This document shows positions 35,891-44,299 of a stretch of 64,000 bases of DNA, piece by piece (positions within the stretch are counted from its first letter, which is position 1; each line of letters opens with the position of its first letter). Location: NCBI GenBank assembly GCA_964506435.1, contig CAZDLK010000004.1:1-64000 (forward strand), read 5' to 3'. Under the pieces are notes generated by a model. That model saw only the letters and a list, made by a program, of their open reading frames with translations. It was not told the DNA's origin and ran no database searches. The DNA comes from JAOZHU01 sp964506435 (GTDB lineage Archaea > Thermoproteota > Bathyarchaeia > Bathyarchaeales > Bathycorpusculaceae). The position numbers and the translations under genes are program-made.

Positions 35891-36108
35891 ACGCATGCGT
35901 ACTGCTGAAAGTCGTGCCTACCAGAGCAAACGTTATTCTGAGCGCTATCCGAAAGGTGAACGGCGTAAGAAAAGCCTACTTCACTTACGGGCGATTTGAT
36001 TTAGCAGTTTTCGTCGAAGCGGAAGACTACAAGAAACTGCGGGAAATCACAACTCAAATCAACAGCATCGAAGGCATACGCAGCACTGAAACGCTGCCTG
36101 AAGCCTAA
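35884..36108 (+). CDS. Second stand-alone Lrp/AsnC effector-binding domain protein
   Basis: The 74-residue protein has the same layout as its neighbour (DACVLLKVVPTRANVIL, FTYGRFDLAVFVEAEDY) and is probably a tandem paralogue. The 7-base overlap means joint translation, so a hetero-oligomer is plausible. A T-run at 36123-36128 follows as terminator. Confidence 0.85.
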   Translation: MLDACVLLKVVPTRANVILSAIRKVNGVRKAYFTYGRFDLAVFVEAEDYKKLREITTQINSIEGIRSTETLPEA

Positions 36109-36121
36109 TACCTTCTTCCCC

Positions 36122-36129
36122 CTTTTTTA
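36122..36129 (+). terminator. T-rich terminator after the Lrp/AsnC pair
   Basis: Six consecutive T after CCCCC lie about 15 bases past the stop codon, before the tRNA-Val gene. Confidence 0.45.
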
Positions 36130-36214
36130 CGTGCCATATTAACCTGCAAAAACGGGAAAATAAATTAATAGCAGCAACTTTGAATATGTCAGCAACAAAC
36201 CAGAATATTGCAGT

Positions 36215-36292
36215 GGGCCGGTCGTCTAGCCTGGTTAGGACATCTGCTTGACGTGCAGAAGGTCGCCGGTCCGAATCCGGTCCGGCCCACCA
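36215..36292 (+). tRNA. tRNA-Val (GAC), CCA encoded
   Basis: A clean cloverleaf: acceptor GGGCCGG/CCGGCCC, anticodon stem TCTGC/GCAGA with loop TTGACGT giving anticodon GAC, T arm GCCGG-TCCGAAT-CCGGT and encoded ACCA. Its last 15 bases (36278-36292) are repeated at 38213-38227, marking it as the target of an insertion. Confidence 0.92.
36278..36292 (+). repeat. Left attachment repeat (tRNA-Val 3' end)
   Basis: CGGTCCGGCCCACCA forms the end of tRNA-Val and recurs exactly at 38213-38227. It is the likely left border of the inserted element. Confidence 0.75.
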
Positions 36293-36425
36293 CCAACACT
36301 TATGGTTCCTTTCGTGCGAGCAGGCTCCTTTGTTTAAGTGTGCTTCATTCAAGGTTTTTCCATTGGGCGGCAATGTGCTGTTGCTCAATATGGTTCTGGA
36401 ACTTGGAAATTTCACTAAAAATTCT

Positions 36426-37301
36426 TTAGCTGGTTTTAGCCTTCTTGAGTTCAAACCAGTATTTGTTATGGTCGTCTTGCCAACATCCATCCTCTGTTTG
36501 GCATGTCATGAAGGCATACCAATCCTTGCGGTACCATTCCTCAGGAATTTCTTCCCGCTCATTCTTCAAACTTATCTCTATATTCTTTGTATTGCCCTTT
36601 ATTTTGAACAGTTCGTTTGGACCCAATTTATGAGTTTCAGAATCATAGTAGAAGTCAAACCTGAATGGACCTCCATCGGGTGTTCCGCCTGGCGGGCGTA
36701 TAGCTATTACAATCACATTAACCACAACATCCTTGTTACTGGAGTTTCTAATGGAGCCAGAAAGCTTGAACGGTTTTCCCTCAGTAACTACGAACCCACC
36801 CTCTGCCGGAGAATCATTCAACTCCAATTTTCCATATCTTACTGGAAATTGCCTAATCCACGGTTTTGGATTGACAGGCTCAGCAATTTTTGTAAAGCTT
36901 TGAATCAGTTCCATTGAGTTCAAAGTTGATTTCCTGATTTCATTATTTATTTTTTCAATCTCCTCAATCGTATTCGCGGCAGCGGTAGATTTCAATTGCA
37001 TTATGAACTCCATTTCTTTCTCCAGCCCTTTGTCAGCTTGAACGACCTGAACTTGATCACCCAAACTCCTTTGTAACCTATCCATGGAAAACTTGAACAA
37101 GGTCACCACATCAGCCGTGCCCAATGCACCAAAAATAACTGTCAACTCAATTTCTCCACCCAGCGCCTTTATTACTGCTAGCGCAAAAGCAACTACTCCC
37201 ATCGACACTAATACGCAATTGAAAACTAAAATCGATTTAAATGTCCAACTCACTTTTTTATAGAAGTCGTCCAATTCCTTCTTGTTCTCGTCCCGTGGCA
37301 A
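36426..37301 (-). CDS. Membrane-anchored coiled-coil protein of unknown function (element cargo)
   Basis: The 291-residue protein has two hydrophobic helices (about 20-70), a coiled-coil stretch (about 80-130) and a C-terminal domain rich in beta strands (about 140-290; GGFVVTEGKPFKLSGSIRNSS, VVVNVIVIAIRPPGGT). The last part looks like an immunoglobulin- or CARDB-like sandwich. I recognise no family. It lies inside the tRNA-Val-linked insertion, back to back with the methyltransferase, with a shared promoter region between 37302 and 37416. Confidence 0.7.
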   Translation of the reverse strand: MPRDENKKELDDFYKKVSWTFKSILVFNCVLVSMGVVAFALAVIKALGGEIELTVIFGALGTADVVTLFKFSMDRLQRSLGDQVQVVQADKGLEKEMEFIMQLKSTAAANTIEEIEKINNEIRKSTLNSMELIQSFTKIAEPVNPKPWIRQFPVRYGKLELNDSPAEGGFVVTEGKPFKLSGSIRNSSNKDVVVNVIVIAIRPPGGTPDGGPFRFDFYYDSETHKLGPNELFKIKGNTKNIEISLKNEREEIPEEWYRKDWYAFMTCQTEDGCWQDDHNKYWFELKKAKTS

Positions 37302-37416
37302 AAAAATCCCCGATCATCATTTATTATACTTGATGACCTTATAATAACTGCGGTTATGATAACGCATAAATTAGAATTCTTATCGAGAAGAAGAACAAAC
37401 GGGTCTGGACGACTAA

Positions 37417-38247
37417 ATGAATAAAGAATACTGGTATCCGGACATAGGCGACAAGGTTACAGCGGCTTTGATAAAAGAAAAAGAACAGTTTCCAAGCTAC
37501 TGGGAAAGAAGCGAAAAGAGGATTCTCAGAGTTGTTGAAGAAACCATTAGGAAGAGAGGCATCAGACCCGCTGACTCGTGGCTACTTGATGCAGGCTGTG
37601 GGACGGGAAGACTTTTGCCGGAGTTTCACCAACTCTTTACCAATATCTTGGCAATAGATCCTGATTCCACACAGATTGAAAAGGCTAAGGTGAGAGTGAG
37701 AGAACAGGGATTTGCAGAGAAAGTTGTGTTTAAGGTGACTCCAATAGAACAGCTAGATTGGAGAGAAGAGAGTATAGATGTGATTTTGTGCAGCCACGTA
37801 ATCCAACATGTGCACACAGAAGCGGTCCCAAAAATTCTGAACAAATTTTATGAAGTACTTAAACCTAATGGCCTGCTATTCTTAATGACCACTTATTCGA
37901 GGAGAAGTTATGGCTATTATTCAAGAGGCTTTTTAAAGGGCTCAAGAAATGTTGAAGAGAGGATTAAGAAAGAAGAGTTCAATTTCATAATAAAAAATGA
38001 CAAGAACATCCTACCAATCCATTTCTTCTCATTGAACAACCTTACCAATATTATAAAAGACTCTAGCTTTTTCTTGGACTACTTTAAAACATATCACATA
38101 TTGCGTACATCATCCAATCGTTTTCCATACGATGACACAGATAACTCGATAAGCACTTCTTCTTGTTCGAAGAACAATATTGGAAGGGATATTCTGCTAA
38201 TAAGTCACAAAACGGTCCGGCCCACCAAGAAGTTATCTTTGGGTTAG
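37417..38247 (+). CDS. Class I SAM-dependent methyltransferase (element cargo)
   Basis: The Rossmann methyltransferase motifs are clear: motif I LLDAGCGTGRLLPEF (about residues 50-64), the acidic end of strand 2 in LAIDPDS, and motif IV VILCSHVIQHV. The C-terminal third is variable and probably sets the substrate. The last codons run through the right attachment repeat and read TVRPTKK before the stop, so the C-terminal tail was made by the integration. AT content is high. Substrate unknown. Confidence 0.85.
   Translation: MNKEYWYPDIGDKVTAALIKEKEQFPSYWERSEKRILRVVEETIRKRGIRPADSWLLDAGCGTGRLLPEFHQLFTNILAIDPDSTQIEKAKVRVREQGFAEKVVFKVTPIEQLDWREESIDVILCSHVIQHVHTEAVPKILNKFYEVLKPNGLLFLMTTYSRRSYGYYSRGFLKGSRNVEERIKKEEFNFIIKNDKNILPIHFFSLNNLTNIIKDSSFFLDYFKTYHILRTSSNRFPYDDTDNSISTSSCSKNNIGRDILLISHKTVRPTKKLSLG
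38213..38227 (+). repeat. Right attachment repeat
   Basis: This is an exact copy of the last 15 bases of tRNA-Val, lying within the 3' end of the methyltransferase gene and 5 bases before the stop of nikR on the other strand. Confidence 0.75.
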
Positions 38248-38628
38248 TGCTGCGATTTTGATTTGTATTATCTGTTCGTTTCGTCTTAAGGCGTCAACGA
38301 ATTTTCTAATTAAGGCTGCTTGTCCTTTCAGGATTATGACTTCTAGGCAGAAGCCTTTGTAGATGTGGGTATGTAGAAACGTGGAGACAAGACCGCTGTG
38401 TACGTGTTGGGTTTCTAGGAGTTGTCGTCTGTCAGCGTTTTCGCGGTAAATAAGTGTGACTGTGGCTATGGCTTCGCCTTCTATGTCTTCGATTTTTAAA
38501 TCTTCATTTAAGTACATTCGTAGTGCTTGGCGGGCGATTTCGGAGCGGCTTACGAAGCCTTTTTCTTTGATTGTTTCGTCGATTTGCTCAAGTAGTGAAT
38601 CGGGTATGGATAAGCTGATTATAGTCAA
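38233..38628 (-). CDS. nikR: NikR-family metal-responsive regulator
   Basis: The N-terminus is a ribbon-helix-helix DNA-binding unit (IISLSIPDSLLEQIDETI, SRSEIARQALRMYL). The C-terminal ACT-like domain has the NikR metal pattern: QHVHSG, then HTHIYKGFCLEVI, giving three histidines and a cysteine in the expected spacing. NikR binds nickel and represses uptake genes; close relatives may sense other metals. It faces a Zn/Mn-type ABC importer, so it may control that operon. Its stop lies just beyond the right attachment repeat. Confidence 0.9.
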   Translation of the reverse strand: MTIISLSIPDSLLEQIDETIKEKGFVSRSEIARQALRMYLNEDLKIEDIEGEAIATVTLIYRENADRRQLLETQHVHSGLVSTFLHTHIYKGFCLEVIILKGQAALIRKFVDALRRNEQIIQIKIAALTQR

Positions 38629-38660
38629 GGCATCTCACCATTGTTAGGGATGATGGGCAA

Positions 38661-38731
38661 GCTTAATAAGTTTTATTAATTTTTCTGGCTTATACCCAGC
38701 TTTTTATTAAGATTATCAAAATATTTAATAA
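38661..38731. promoter_or_regulatory. Palindromic sites between nikR and the metal importer
   Basis: TTAATAAGTTTTATTAA (38663-38679) is an inverted repeat with 7-bp arms. A second pair, TTATTAA (38703) and TTAATAA (38724), brackets the TATA-like box (about 38716-38727) of the importer operon. Repeated TTAATAA units at both promoters suggest operator half-sites for the adjacent regulator, but this is inference. Confidence 0.45.
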
Positions 38732-38753
38732 CACGCTGAGCACCAACACAGGT

Positions 38754-39710
38754 ATGAACAAAAAACAGAAACTGTTCCTCGCGAGCATAACCCTCATCAT
38801 AATAATCGTAGTAAGCATAGTTGCCTTTTCTTCAATTCGCCAAAACCCAGAAAAACTCAGCGTAGTCACCACCTTTTATCCCCTCACGTTTCTCAGCCAA
38901 GAAATCGGAGGCGACTACATACAAGTAACCCAATTAGTCCCCAGCAACACTGAAATTCACTCGTGGGAGCCATCTACTTCACACATAGTAGCCGCCGACG
39001 ACGCAGACATAATCATCTACAACGGCGCAGGCTTAGACCACTGGATGGAAGACGACATGCTGCCTGCACTATCCAACACAAAAACGCGAACCGTTGTAGA
39101 AACTACCCTTAACTTAGACCTATTACTAGGCAGCGAAGACGAACATGAACATGAGTCAGAAACCGACGAGCACGAACACGGACTTTACGACCCCCACACG
39201 TGGGTGAGCCCATACATGGCTAAACTGCAAGCTGAAAAAATCTTCAACGCCTTAGTGCAGAAAGACCCCCAGCATGAAAACTATTATACTGAACGCTGGC
39301 TGGACCTAAAGGGCAAGCTTGAACAGTTAGATAACGAGTATTCAACTGGTCTCGCTGATGCAAAAAAGGACGCCATATTTGTTTCCCACGCAGCTTTTGG
39401 ATATTTAGCGCACAGATACGGTTTTGAACAGCATGGCGTGATTGGGTTATCCGCGGATGAGCAGCCAAGCGCGGCTACAATAGCAAACCTCATCAACTTA
39501 ATGCAGGAACACGAAATCTTTGTGGTCTACGTTGACCCTGTTTACTCAAGTGAATACGCCCAAACGATTAAATCTGAAATTCAAGCACAAACAGGACACA
39601 CCGTTACCATACTCGAATTATACTTGATGCTGGGACCAAGCGACGGCAAAGACTTTCTCACGCAGATGCAGTTAAACTTAGCCAACCTGAAAACTGGATT
39701 GGAAGCTTAG
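38754..39710 (+). CDS. Zn/Mn-type ABC importer substrate-binding protein (ZnuA-like)
   Basis: A membrane anchor (residues 8-25) is followed by a cluster 9 (ZnuA/TroA) binding domain: TTFYPLTFLSQEIGG, ligand histidines in EIHSWEPS, DPHTWVSP and HAAFGYLAHRYG, and DPVYSSEYA. A His/Glu-rich loop (EDEHEHESETDEHEHG, about residues 127-143) is typical of zinc rather than manganese proteins. It captures the metal outside the cell for the permease and ATPase that follow. Confidence 0.93.
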   Translation: MNKKQKLFLASITLIIIIVVSIVAFSSIRQNPEKLSVVTTFYPLTFLSQEIGGDYIQVTQLVPSNTEIHSWEPSTSHIVAADDADIIIYNGAGLDHWMEDDMLPALSNTKTRTVVETTLNLDLLLGSEDEHEHESETDEHEHGLYDPHTWVSPYMAKLQAEKIFNALVQKDPQHENYYTERWLDLKGKLEQLDNEYSTGLADAKKDAIFVSHAAFGYLAHRYGFEQHGVIGLSADEQPSAATIANLINLMQEHEIFVVYVDPVYSSEYAQTIKSEIQAQTGHTVTILELYLMLGPSDGKDFLTQMQLNLANLKTGLEA

Positions 39711-39746
39711 AAAGCGTTAGATAAATAAACTAAGAAGCCCAACTGG

Positions 39747-40553
39747 ATGAACGGAAACAGGAATATGCCTCAAACGTCTCCTATTATAGAAGTAACGAAT
39801 CTTTGTATCAACCGCACAGGCGAACAGGTAATCCAAAACGCAAATTTCTCGGTGAACACAGGTGATTACGTAGGGATAGTTGGACCAAACGGCGGCGGAA
39901 AAACCACCCTCATCCTATCCATCCTGAATTTTCTGCCGCACAACAGCGGTGAGATACGTTTGTTCGGCGTCAACGTTAATGGCTTTTCTTCGTGGGAAAA
40001 AATCGCATACATTTCTCAGCAAGCAACAAATTTTGATAGCCAGTTCCCTTTAACTGTCAGGGAGCTTGTTTCTCTGGGATGCATCAGAAAAAAGAACATT
40101 GGACGAAGGTTTAAGCATGAAGATTGGGAGGCCGTTGAGGAAAGCATTGACTTCATGGGGTTACGAGACGTTGCGGATAAGCGGATTGGGCAGTTGTCAG
40201 GTGGACAAAAACAGCGGGTGTTTGTAGCTAAGGCGTTGGCGCGAAAACCTGAACTAATTTTTCTCGATGAGCCCATCGTGGGTGTTGATTCGAACGCGCA
40301 GGAAAAATTTTACAAAAAACTCAGCGACCTGAACACGCAAAAGCAGACTACAATTCTAATTGTGACGCATGATTTAACATCGGTTTTCTGCCGCATGTCT
40401 AAAGTGTTGTGTGTTAACAAGAAAGTGGAAGTTGCCCAAATAACCGATGCCCTAGACGCGGATCAACTTCTCAAACGCGCATATGGAGAACATTTCCACT
40501 TCGTATTTCACAGACATGAATGTACAGGGGTTTTTGGAAACGAGCGCAGTTAA
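39747..40553 (+). CDS. Metal ABC importer ATP-binding protein (ZnuC-like)
   Basis: Standard ABC ATPase: Walker A GPNGGGKTT, signature QLSGGQKQR, Walker B LIFLDEPIVGVD and switch histidine in VTHDLTS. It powers metal uptake with the neighbouring permease. ATG at 39747 or ATG at 39765 could be the start. The end (HFHFVFHRHECTG) is histidine-rich and overlaps the permease frame by 71 bases. Confidence 0.92.
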   Translation: MNGNRNMPQTSPIIEVTNLCINRTGEQVIQNANFSVNTGDYVGIVGPNGGGKTTLILSILNFLPHNSGEIRLFGVNVNGFSSWEKIAYISQQATNFDSQFPLTVRELVSLGCIRKKNIGRRFKHEDWEAVEESIDFMGLRDVADKRIGQLSGGQKQRVFVAKALARKPELIFLDEPIVGVDSNAQEKFYKKLSDLNTQKQTTILIVTHDLTSVFCRMSKVLCVNKKVEVAQITDALDADQLLKRAYGEHFHFVFHRHECTGVFGNERS

Positions 40554-41355
40554 CCTTCTTGATTTGTTCCGTTACCAGTTTTTCCAAAATGCACTGCTAG
40601 GCGGAGTAATAGCTGCTGTTGCCTGCGCTTTAGTTGGATTGTTTTTGATTTTGAAAAAGGAAGCGATGATCGGCGACGGGCTTTCTCACACAGCGTTCGG
40701 AGGCATAGCTTTAGGCCTATTATTAGGCATTAATCCGTTGTTTACCGCTTTGGGCGTTTCCGTGTTAGCTGTGTTCGGCATATCTTACATGCGACGCAAA
40801 GGCGTTGCGCCGTCAGATTCCGCCATTGCGGTCATGTTGGCTCTGGGTTTTTCCACAGGCTTAATTGTAATAAGTCTGTCTGGCGGTTTCAACGTTGAGC
40901 TATTCAGCTACCTTTTCGGTTCCATACTGACAATAGACCAAATCGATTTAGCGTCAGTTTTGCTGCTGGGCTTGCTTGTTTTATTGTTCATCGGCTTTTT
41001 CCGAAGAGAATTGCTGTCCATGGTTTTCGATGAAGACGATTCTCGAATAATGGGCATACCAACGAAAAAGTTGTCAGTGGCTTTTGACTTGCTGGTCGCA
41101 GTCACAATAGTTCTTTCAATAAAGGTTATTGGCACGCTGCTGGTTGTGGCGCTTCTTGTGCTTCCAGGTCTTTCCGCCTTAAAATTGAATTTGTCTTTCA
41201 GGAAAACGCTTTTGGCAGCCACAGGCTTCAGCGTACTAAGCACGGTTCTGGGCATAATGTTTTCTGCAGTTTTTGATGTGGCAACAGCTGGATTAATTGT
41301 TTTTCTTTTAGTCCTGTTTTTCCTGCTTAGTTTGGTATACAGAAAAATCGCTTAA
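40483..41355 (+). CDS. Metal ABC importer permease (ZnuB-like)
   Basis: The 290-residue protein shows about eight membrane helices and the family stretch KKEAMIGDGLSHTAFGGIALG near residue 60. It forms the membrane channel with two copies in the transporter. The annotated start overlaps the ATPase gene by 71 bases; the internal ATG at 40516 would still overlap by 38. It completes the nikR-facing operon. Confidence 0.92.
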   Translation: MENISTSYFTDMNVQGFLETSAVNLLDLFRYQFFQNALLGGVIAAVACALVGLFLILKKEAMIGDGLSHTAFGGIALGLLLGINPLFTALGVSVLAVFGISYMRRKGVAPSDSAIAVMLALGFSTGLIVISLSGGFNVELFSYLFGSILTIDQIDLASVLLLGLLVLLFIGFFRRELLSMVFDEDDSRIMGIPTKKLSVAFDLLVAVTIVLSIKVIGTLLVVALLVLPGLSALKLNLSFRKTLLAATGFSVLSTVLGIMFSAVFDVATAGLIVFLLVLFFLLSLVYRKIA

Positions 41356-41464
41356 ACCTGCAACGACGCCAAAACACTGCAGTACGGTATAGGCTATACT
41401 TGGTATTTACGCGAAGGCAGTGGTCCGAGTCAATAGGCAATTTTGTTCAAGCTCGTGTTGTGTC

Positions 41465-42202
41465 TTAGCGTCTTTGTTTTAGGATTTCTTTTCCTATTAT
41501 GTCCAGTTCAAGGGGTGAAAATTGGTTTTTGCCTTCGGTTGTCAGTATGAAGTTGGGCAGTTGGTTGCTTCTCAGAATCGGCACAGTGGGGTTGCTGATT
41601 TGCAGTCGCACGTTTTTGTTGGCGAAAACGAGCACGCCGTTAACCCAGATGTTTTTCGGTTTGAACATCGCAGTGTGCTCTATTACTCTTTTGACCCTAG
41701 TCGCGTTTCTCTTTACCTGTTTGCTTGGGCTTCCCAAATCATAATGCAGCAGGCGGTTGAATTTCCCGTTGCGTTGGCTTGACCACTTGTCTCCGTCGCA
41801 AATTATTTTGCCTGCATAGTTCTTTGTCTCTATCACGAAAACGCCGTTAGGTCCAAGAACCACATGGTCGATGTTGCCGTAGCCGTCAGCAAGCATTACA
41901 TCATTAATCAGCGAATACTCATTGCCTAAGCTTGAGGAAAGCGTTTTTGCAACGTTTTTTTCGCCCGCGTATCCTCGCCTGTAGCCCGAGTAGCTTCTGA
42001 AGAACAACCAAGCGAAAACAAAAAGAATCAACAGCAACAACGCGCGCACGCTCTCGTATTCGCCAGCGTTCACGTATATCGGTGAAACTGGCACAGCGGA
42101 AATCAAGACGACGGCAAACGCGACTATGAAAAGGAACGATGCTGACAGTTTGCGTAACGCTTTTCTTTTGAGGTAGCTGCCTGACTTTTTCAAAATCTTC
42201 AT
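41465..42202 (-). CDS. Membrane-anchored NERD (nuclease-related) domain protein
   Basis: Two hydrophobic helices (about 20-45 and 53-70) lead into a NERD domain: GYAGEKNVAKTL, YSLINDVML, NIDHVVLGPNGVFVIETKNYAGKI. The D-x(n)-E-x-K pattern fits a restriction-endonuclease-like active site. NERD proteins are thought to process DNA, but their roles are poorly known. It stands alone. Confidence 0.88.
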   Translation of the reverse strand: MKILKKSGSYLKRKALRKLSASFLFIVAFAVVLISAVPVSPIYVNAGEYESVRALLLLILFVFAWLFFRSYSGYRRGYAGEKNVAKTLSSSLGNEYSLINDVMLADGYGNIDHVVLGPNGVFVIETKNYAGKIICDGDKWSSQRNGKFNRLLHYDLGSPSKQVKRNATRVKRVIEHTAMFKPKNIWVNGVLVFANKNVRLQISNPTVPILRSNQLPNFILTTEGKNQFSPLELDIIGKEILKQRR

Positions 42203-42353
42203 GGTTGAATCAGCTGCTGACCATGTGAGTCTGCTGTTGATGTTGCATACGCGGGTATATTAGTTGTTTTGGTCGGTGAATTCGTCAGCCGTTACTGTTA
42301 GGCGGCATTAGTTTTGTACCAGTGATATTCCCACGTCTGCTCCAAAATGTGCT

Positions 42354-42893
42354 TTACATTAGTTTAGCAGCGACAGCTTCAGCGTCTTTTCTTATTTTCG
42401 CCAAGTCCTGCTCAGTGGGTTTTCCGCGGATGTCGCCCATTCTGCCTTTCGTGCTGTTTTCCAAGTTGCCGTGGAACTCGCTTAGCACGTACCACTCCGC
42501 AATCACGTTGAAGCCTATGTGCTCGAAGAATTGGCGCATGTATTTGCCCGCAGGGGTAGCTTCGTCAATGCCCGTGTGTGGACCAGAATATGTACAGAAT
42601 ATTAGTGCGTATTTTCCGGAGATTTTTGGGGCAGTTGGTTTAATTTTGCCTTGTTGGCGGTATTTGGTTAGTTTAGTTTTTAGGAAGTCGTCTAGTGGTT
42701 TTGCTGGGTGCCATTGCAGGGAAGGTGAGCCTATGCATACAAGGTCGTAGTCGAAGTAGTCTAAGTCTGCTGCTTCTGCGGGTTTTTTCATGGCGACTTT
42801 GATGTTTGCGGCTTCTAAGCCTTCTTTGATGGCTAGTGCGACTTTCTCGGTGTTTCCAGTGTTTGACCAGTAAACAATTAAGGCTGTTTTCAT
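42354..42893 (-). CDS. Flavodoxin family protein
   Basis: The N-terminal FMN-binding loop reads VYWSNTGNTEKVALAI, and later loops (GSPSLQW, CTYSGPHTG) contact the flavin. At 179 residues it is a short-chain flavodoxin with a longer tail. It likely shuttles electrons or acts as an FMN-dependent reductase. No redox partner gene is adjacent. Confidence 0.88.
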   Translation of the reverse strand: MKTALIVYWSNTGNTEKVALAIKEGLEAANIKVAMKKPAEAADLDYFDYDLVCIGSPSLQWHPAKPLDDFLKTKLTKYRQQGKIKPTAPKISGKYALIFCTYSGPHTGIDEATPAGKYMRQFFEHIGFNVIAEWYVLSEFHGNLENSTKGRMGDIRGKPTEQDLAKIRKDAEAVAAKLM

Positions 42894-43018
42894 TAATTCT
42901 CACGCTTCACTATAAGGAGCCGCATAGCGCTTTATTATAGTATTGTTACTTTGACTTCAGCGCATCATAATGGTTGCGCTCATTCTGCTGGAGTAGAATC
43001 AAACGCGGCCAGTTCATT

Positions 43019-44299
43019 TCAATGAGCGTTTACGTTTTGAGAACTTGCGAGTTTTGTTTTTAGCAAATACAATGCTGCGCTGGCAAAGGCGACGACGGCT
43101 GCAACAATCCATGCTTCCGCAGGTAACGAGAACATCAGGATGCCGCAGCTGATGATTCCGAGCAGTGGAATTAGAGGGTAGAATGGCGCCTTGAACTTCG
43201 TGGAGTTAGGCATTTTCTTTCGAAGCCTCACTGCGCAGACGTTTACAGCCATATGCGTTGCGAGAAGCGCAAAACTTGTTATTGCCACAGTCTCTTTCAG
43301 GTCTAAAGTGAAAGCTAAAACTGCTAAGAGCGCGCCCATCGCAAGAGCCGCAAGGTAGGGTGTGCCGAATCTTGTGGAGACTTTTGCTATTGATTTTGGC
43401 AGTTGACCGTTTCTCGCCATTGCAAATGCGACTCTTGATACGCCGATGAGGTTTGTTAATAGAACGCTTACTGTTGCGATTAGTGCGCCTAAAGAAACGA
43501 TTGTAAGTATCGTGATGTTTCCTGTTGTTTTCACTGCTTCAGCGATAGGTGAGCCTGACTGCGCAAGGATTTGGTAGTTCTGCATGCCTGTAGCGGTGAG
43601 ACCAGTTAAAACATAAATTATGACTGAAACAATTAACGCAATCAAAATGGACAGCGGCAAGTTCTTTTCTGGGTTTTTCACTTCTCCGCCTATCGCTGCT
43701 ATTCTGCCGTAGCCTAGATAAGCGAAAAACATGAAGCCTGCTCCTTGTAGAATTCCCACTGCGCCGTTTGGGCTGAACTGGGCGAAGTTTTGTGGGTTGA
43801 TTTGGAAGATTCCGAATCCGATGAATATGCAGAGGATGGCGATTTTCACGATGACTAGGATGTTGTTGATTGTTGTGGATTGCTTGGTGCCGATTATGTT
43901 TAAAGCGGTTAACGTCAACGCGGCGATAACCGCGACAAGTTTTAGGGGAACCATTGGGAAGATAACTACGAAGTAGCTTGCAAAGCCTATGCTGATGGCT
44001 GCGCCTGCTACTATTTGGGCGAACAGCCACAAAATACCCATCACAAAGCCTGCTGAAGGCGAAATCAGCTCGAATGCAAACTGGTGTACTCCGCCTTCTT
44101 TTGGGATTGCTGAGCCCAGTTCGGCGAAGCTGAACGCGGTGAACGAGGCGACTATTCCAGCGATTATCATGGAAATTATCACTGCGGGTCCAGCGTATCC
44201 AATGGCTATGCCTAATACAACGAAGATTCCAGCGCCTATTATTGCGCCTATGCCGATTGATGTTGCATCCAGCAGGTTTAAGGTTCGTTTAAGTCCCAT
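43019..44299 (-). CDS. APC-superfamily amino acid permease
   Basis: The 426-residue protein has 12 hydrophobic helices and the family N-terminus DATSIGIGAIIGAGIFVVLG, followed by FAELGSAIPKEGG on the first loop. It imports or exchanges amino acids or polyamines. It ends near KTKLASSQNVNAH without a regulatory domain. Substrate unknown. Confidence 0.92.
   Translation of the reverse strand: MGLKRTLNLLDATSIGIGAIIGAGIFVVLGIAIGYAGPAVIISMIIAGIVASFTAFSFAELGSAIPKEGGVHQFAFELISPSAGFVMGILWLFAQIVAGAAISIGFASYFVVIFPMVPLKLVAVIAALTLTALNIIGTKQSTTINNILVIVKIAILCIFIGFGIFQINPQNFAQFSPNGAVGILQGAGFMFFAYLGYGRIAAIGGEVKNPEKNLPLSILIALIVSVIIYVLTGLTATGMQNYQILAQSGSPIAEAVKTTGNITILTIVSLGALIATVSVLLTNLIGVSRVAFAMARNGQLPKSIAKVSTRFGTPYLAALAMGALLAVLAFTLDLKETVAITSFALLATHMAVNVCAVRLRKKMPNSTKFKAPFYPLIPLLGIISCGILMFSLPAEAWIVAAVVAFASAALYLLKTKLASSQNVNAH

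Larger units (their letters stand above)
36293..38227. mobile_element. Small integrated element at the 3' end of tRNA-Val (about 1.9 kb)
   Basis: DNA between two exact 15-bp copies of the tRNA 3' end holds two genes on opposite strands: a membrane coiled-coil protein and a methyltransferase, both more AT-rich than most of the window. This is the classic footprint of tRNA-directed integration. No integrase or replication gene is present, so it is a remnant, a satellite moved in trans, or an element that lost its integrase. Removal would leave the tRNA gene followed directly by nikR. Confidence 0.7.

Noticed and set aside
36330..36917. 195-codon plus-strand frame inside the tRNA-Val element
   Set aside because: It is antisense to the 291-residue membrane coiled-coil gene, which has a better protein-like sequence and start.
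43539..44030. 163-codon frame within the permease gene
   Set aside because: Same strand, shifted frame, rich in R, H and N; a shadow of the permease.
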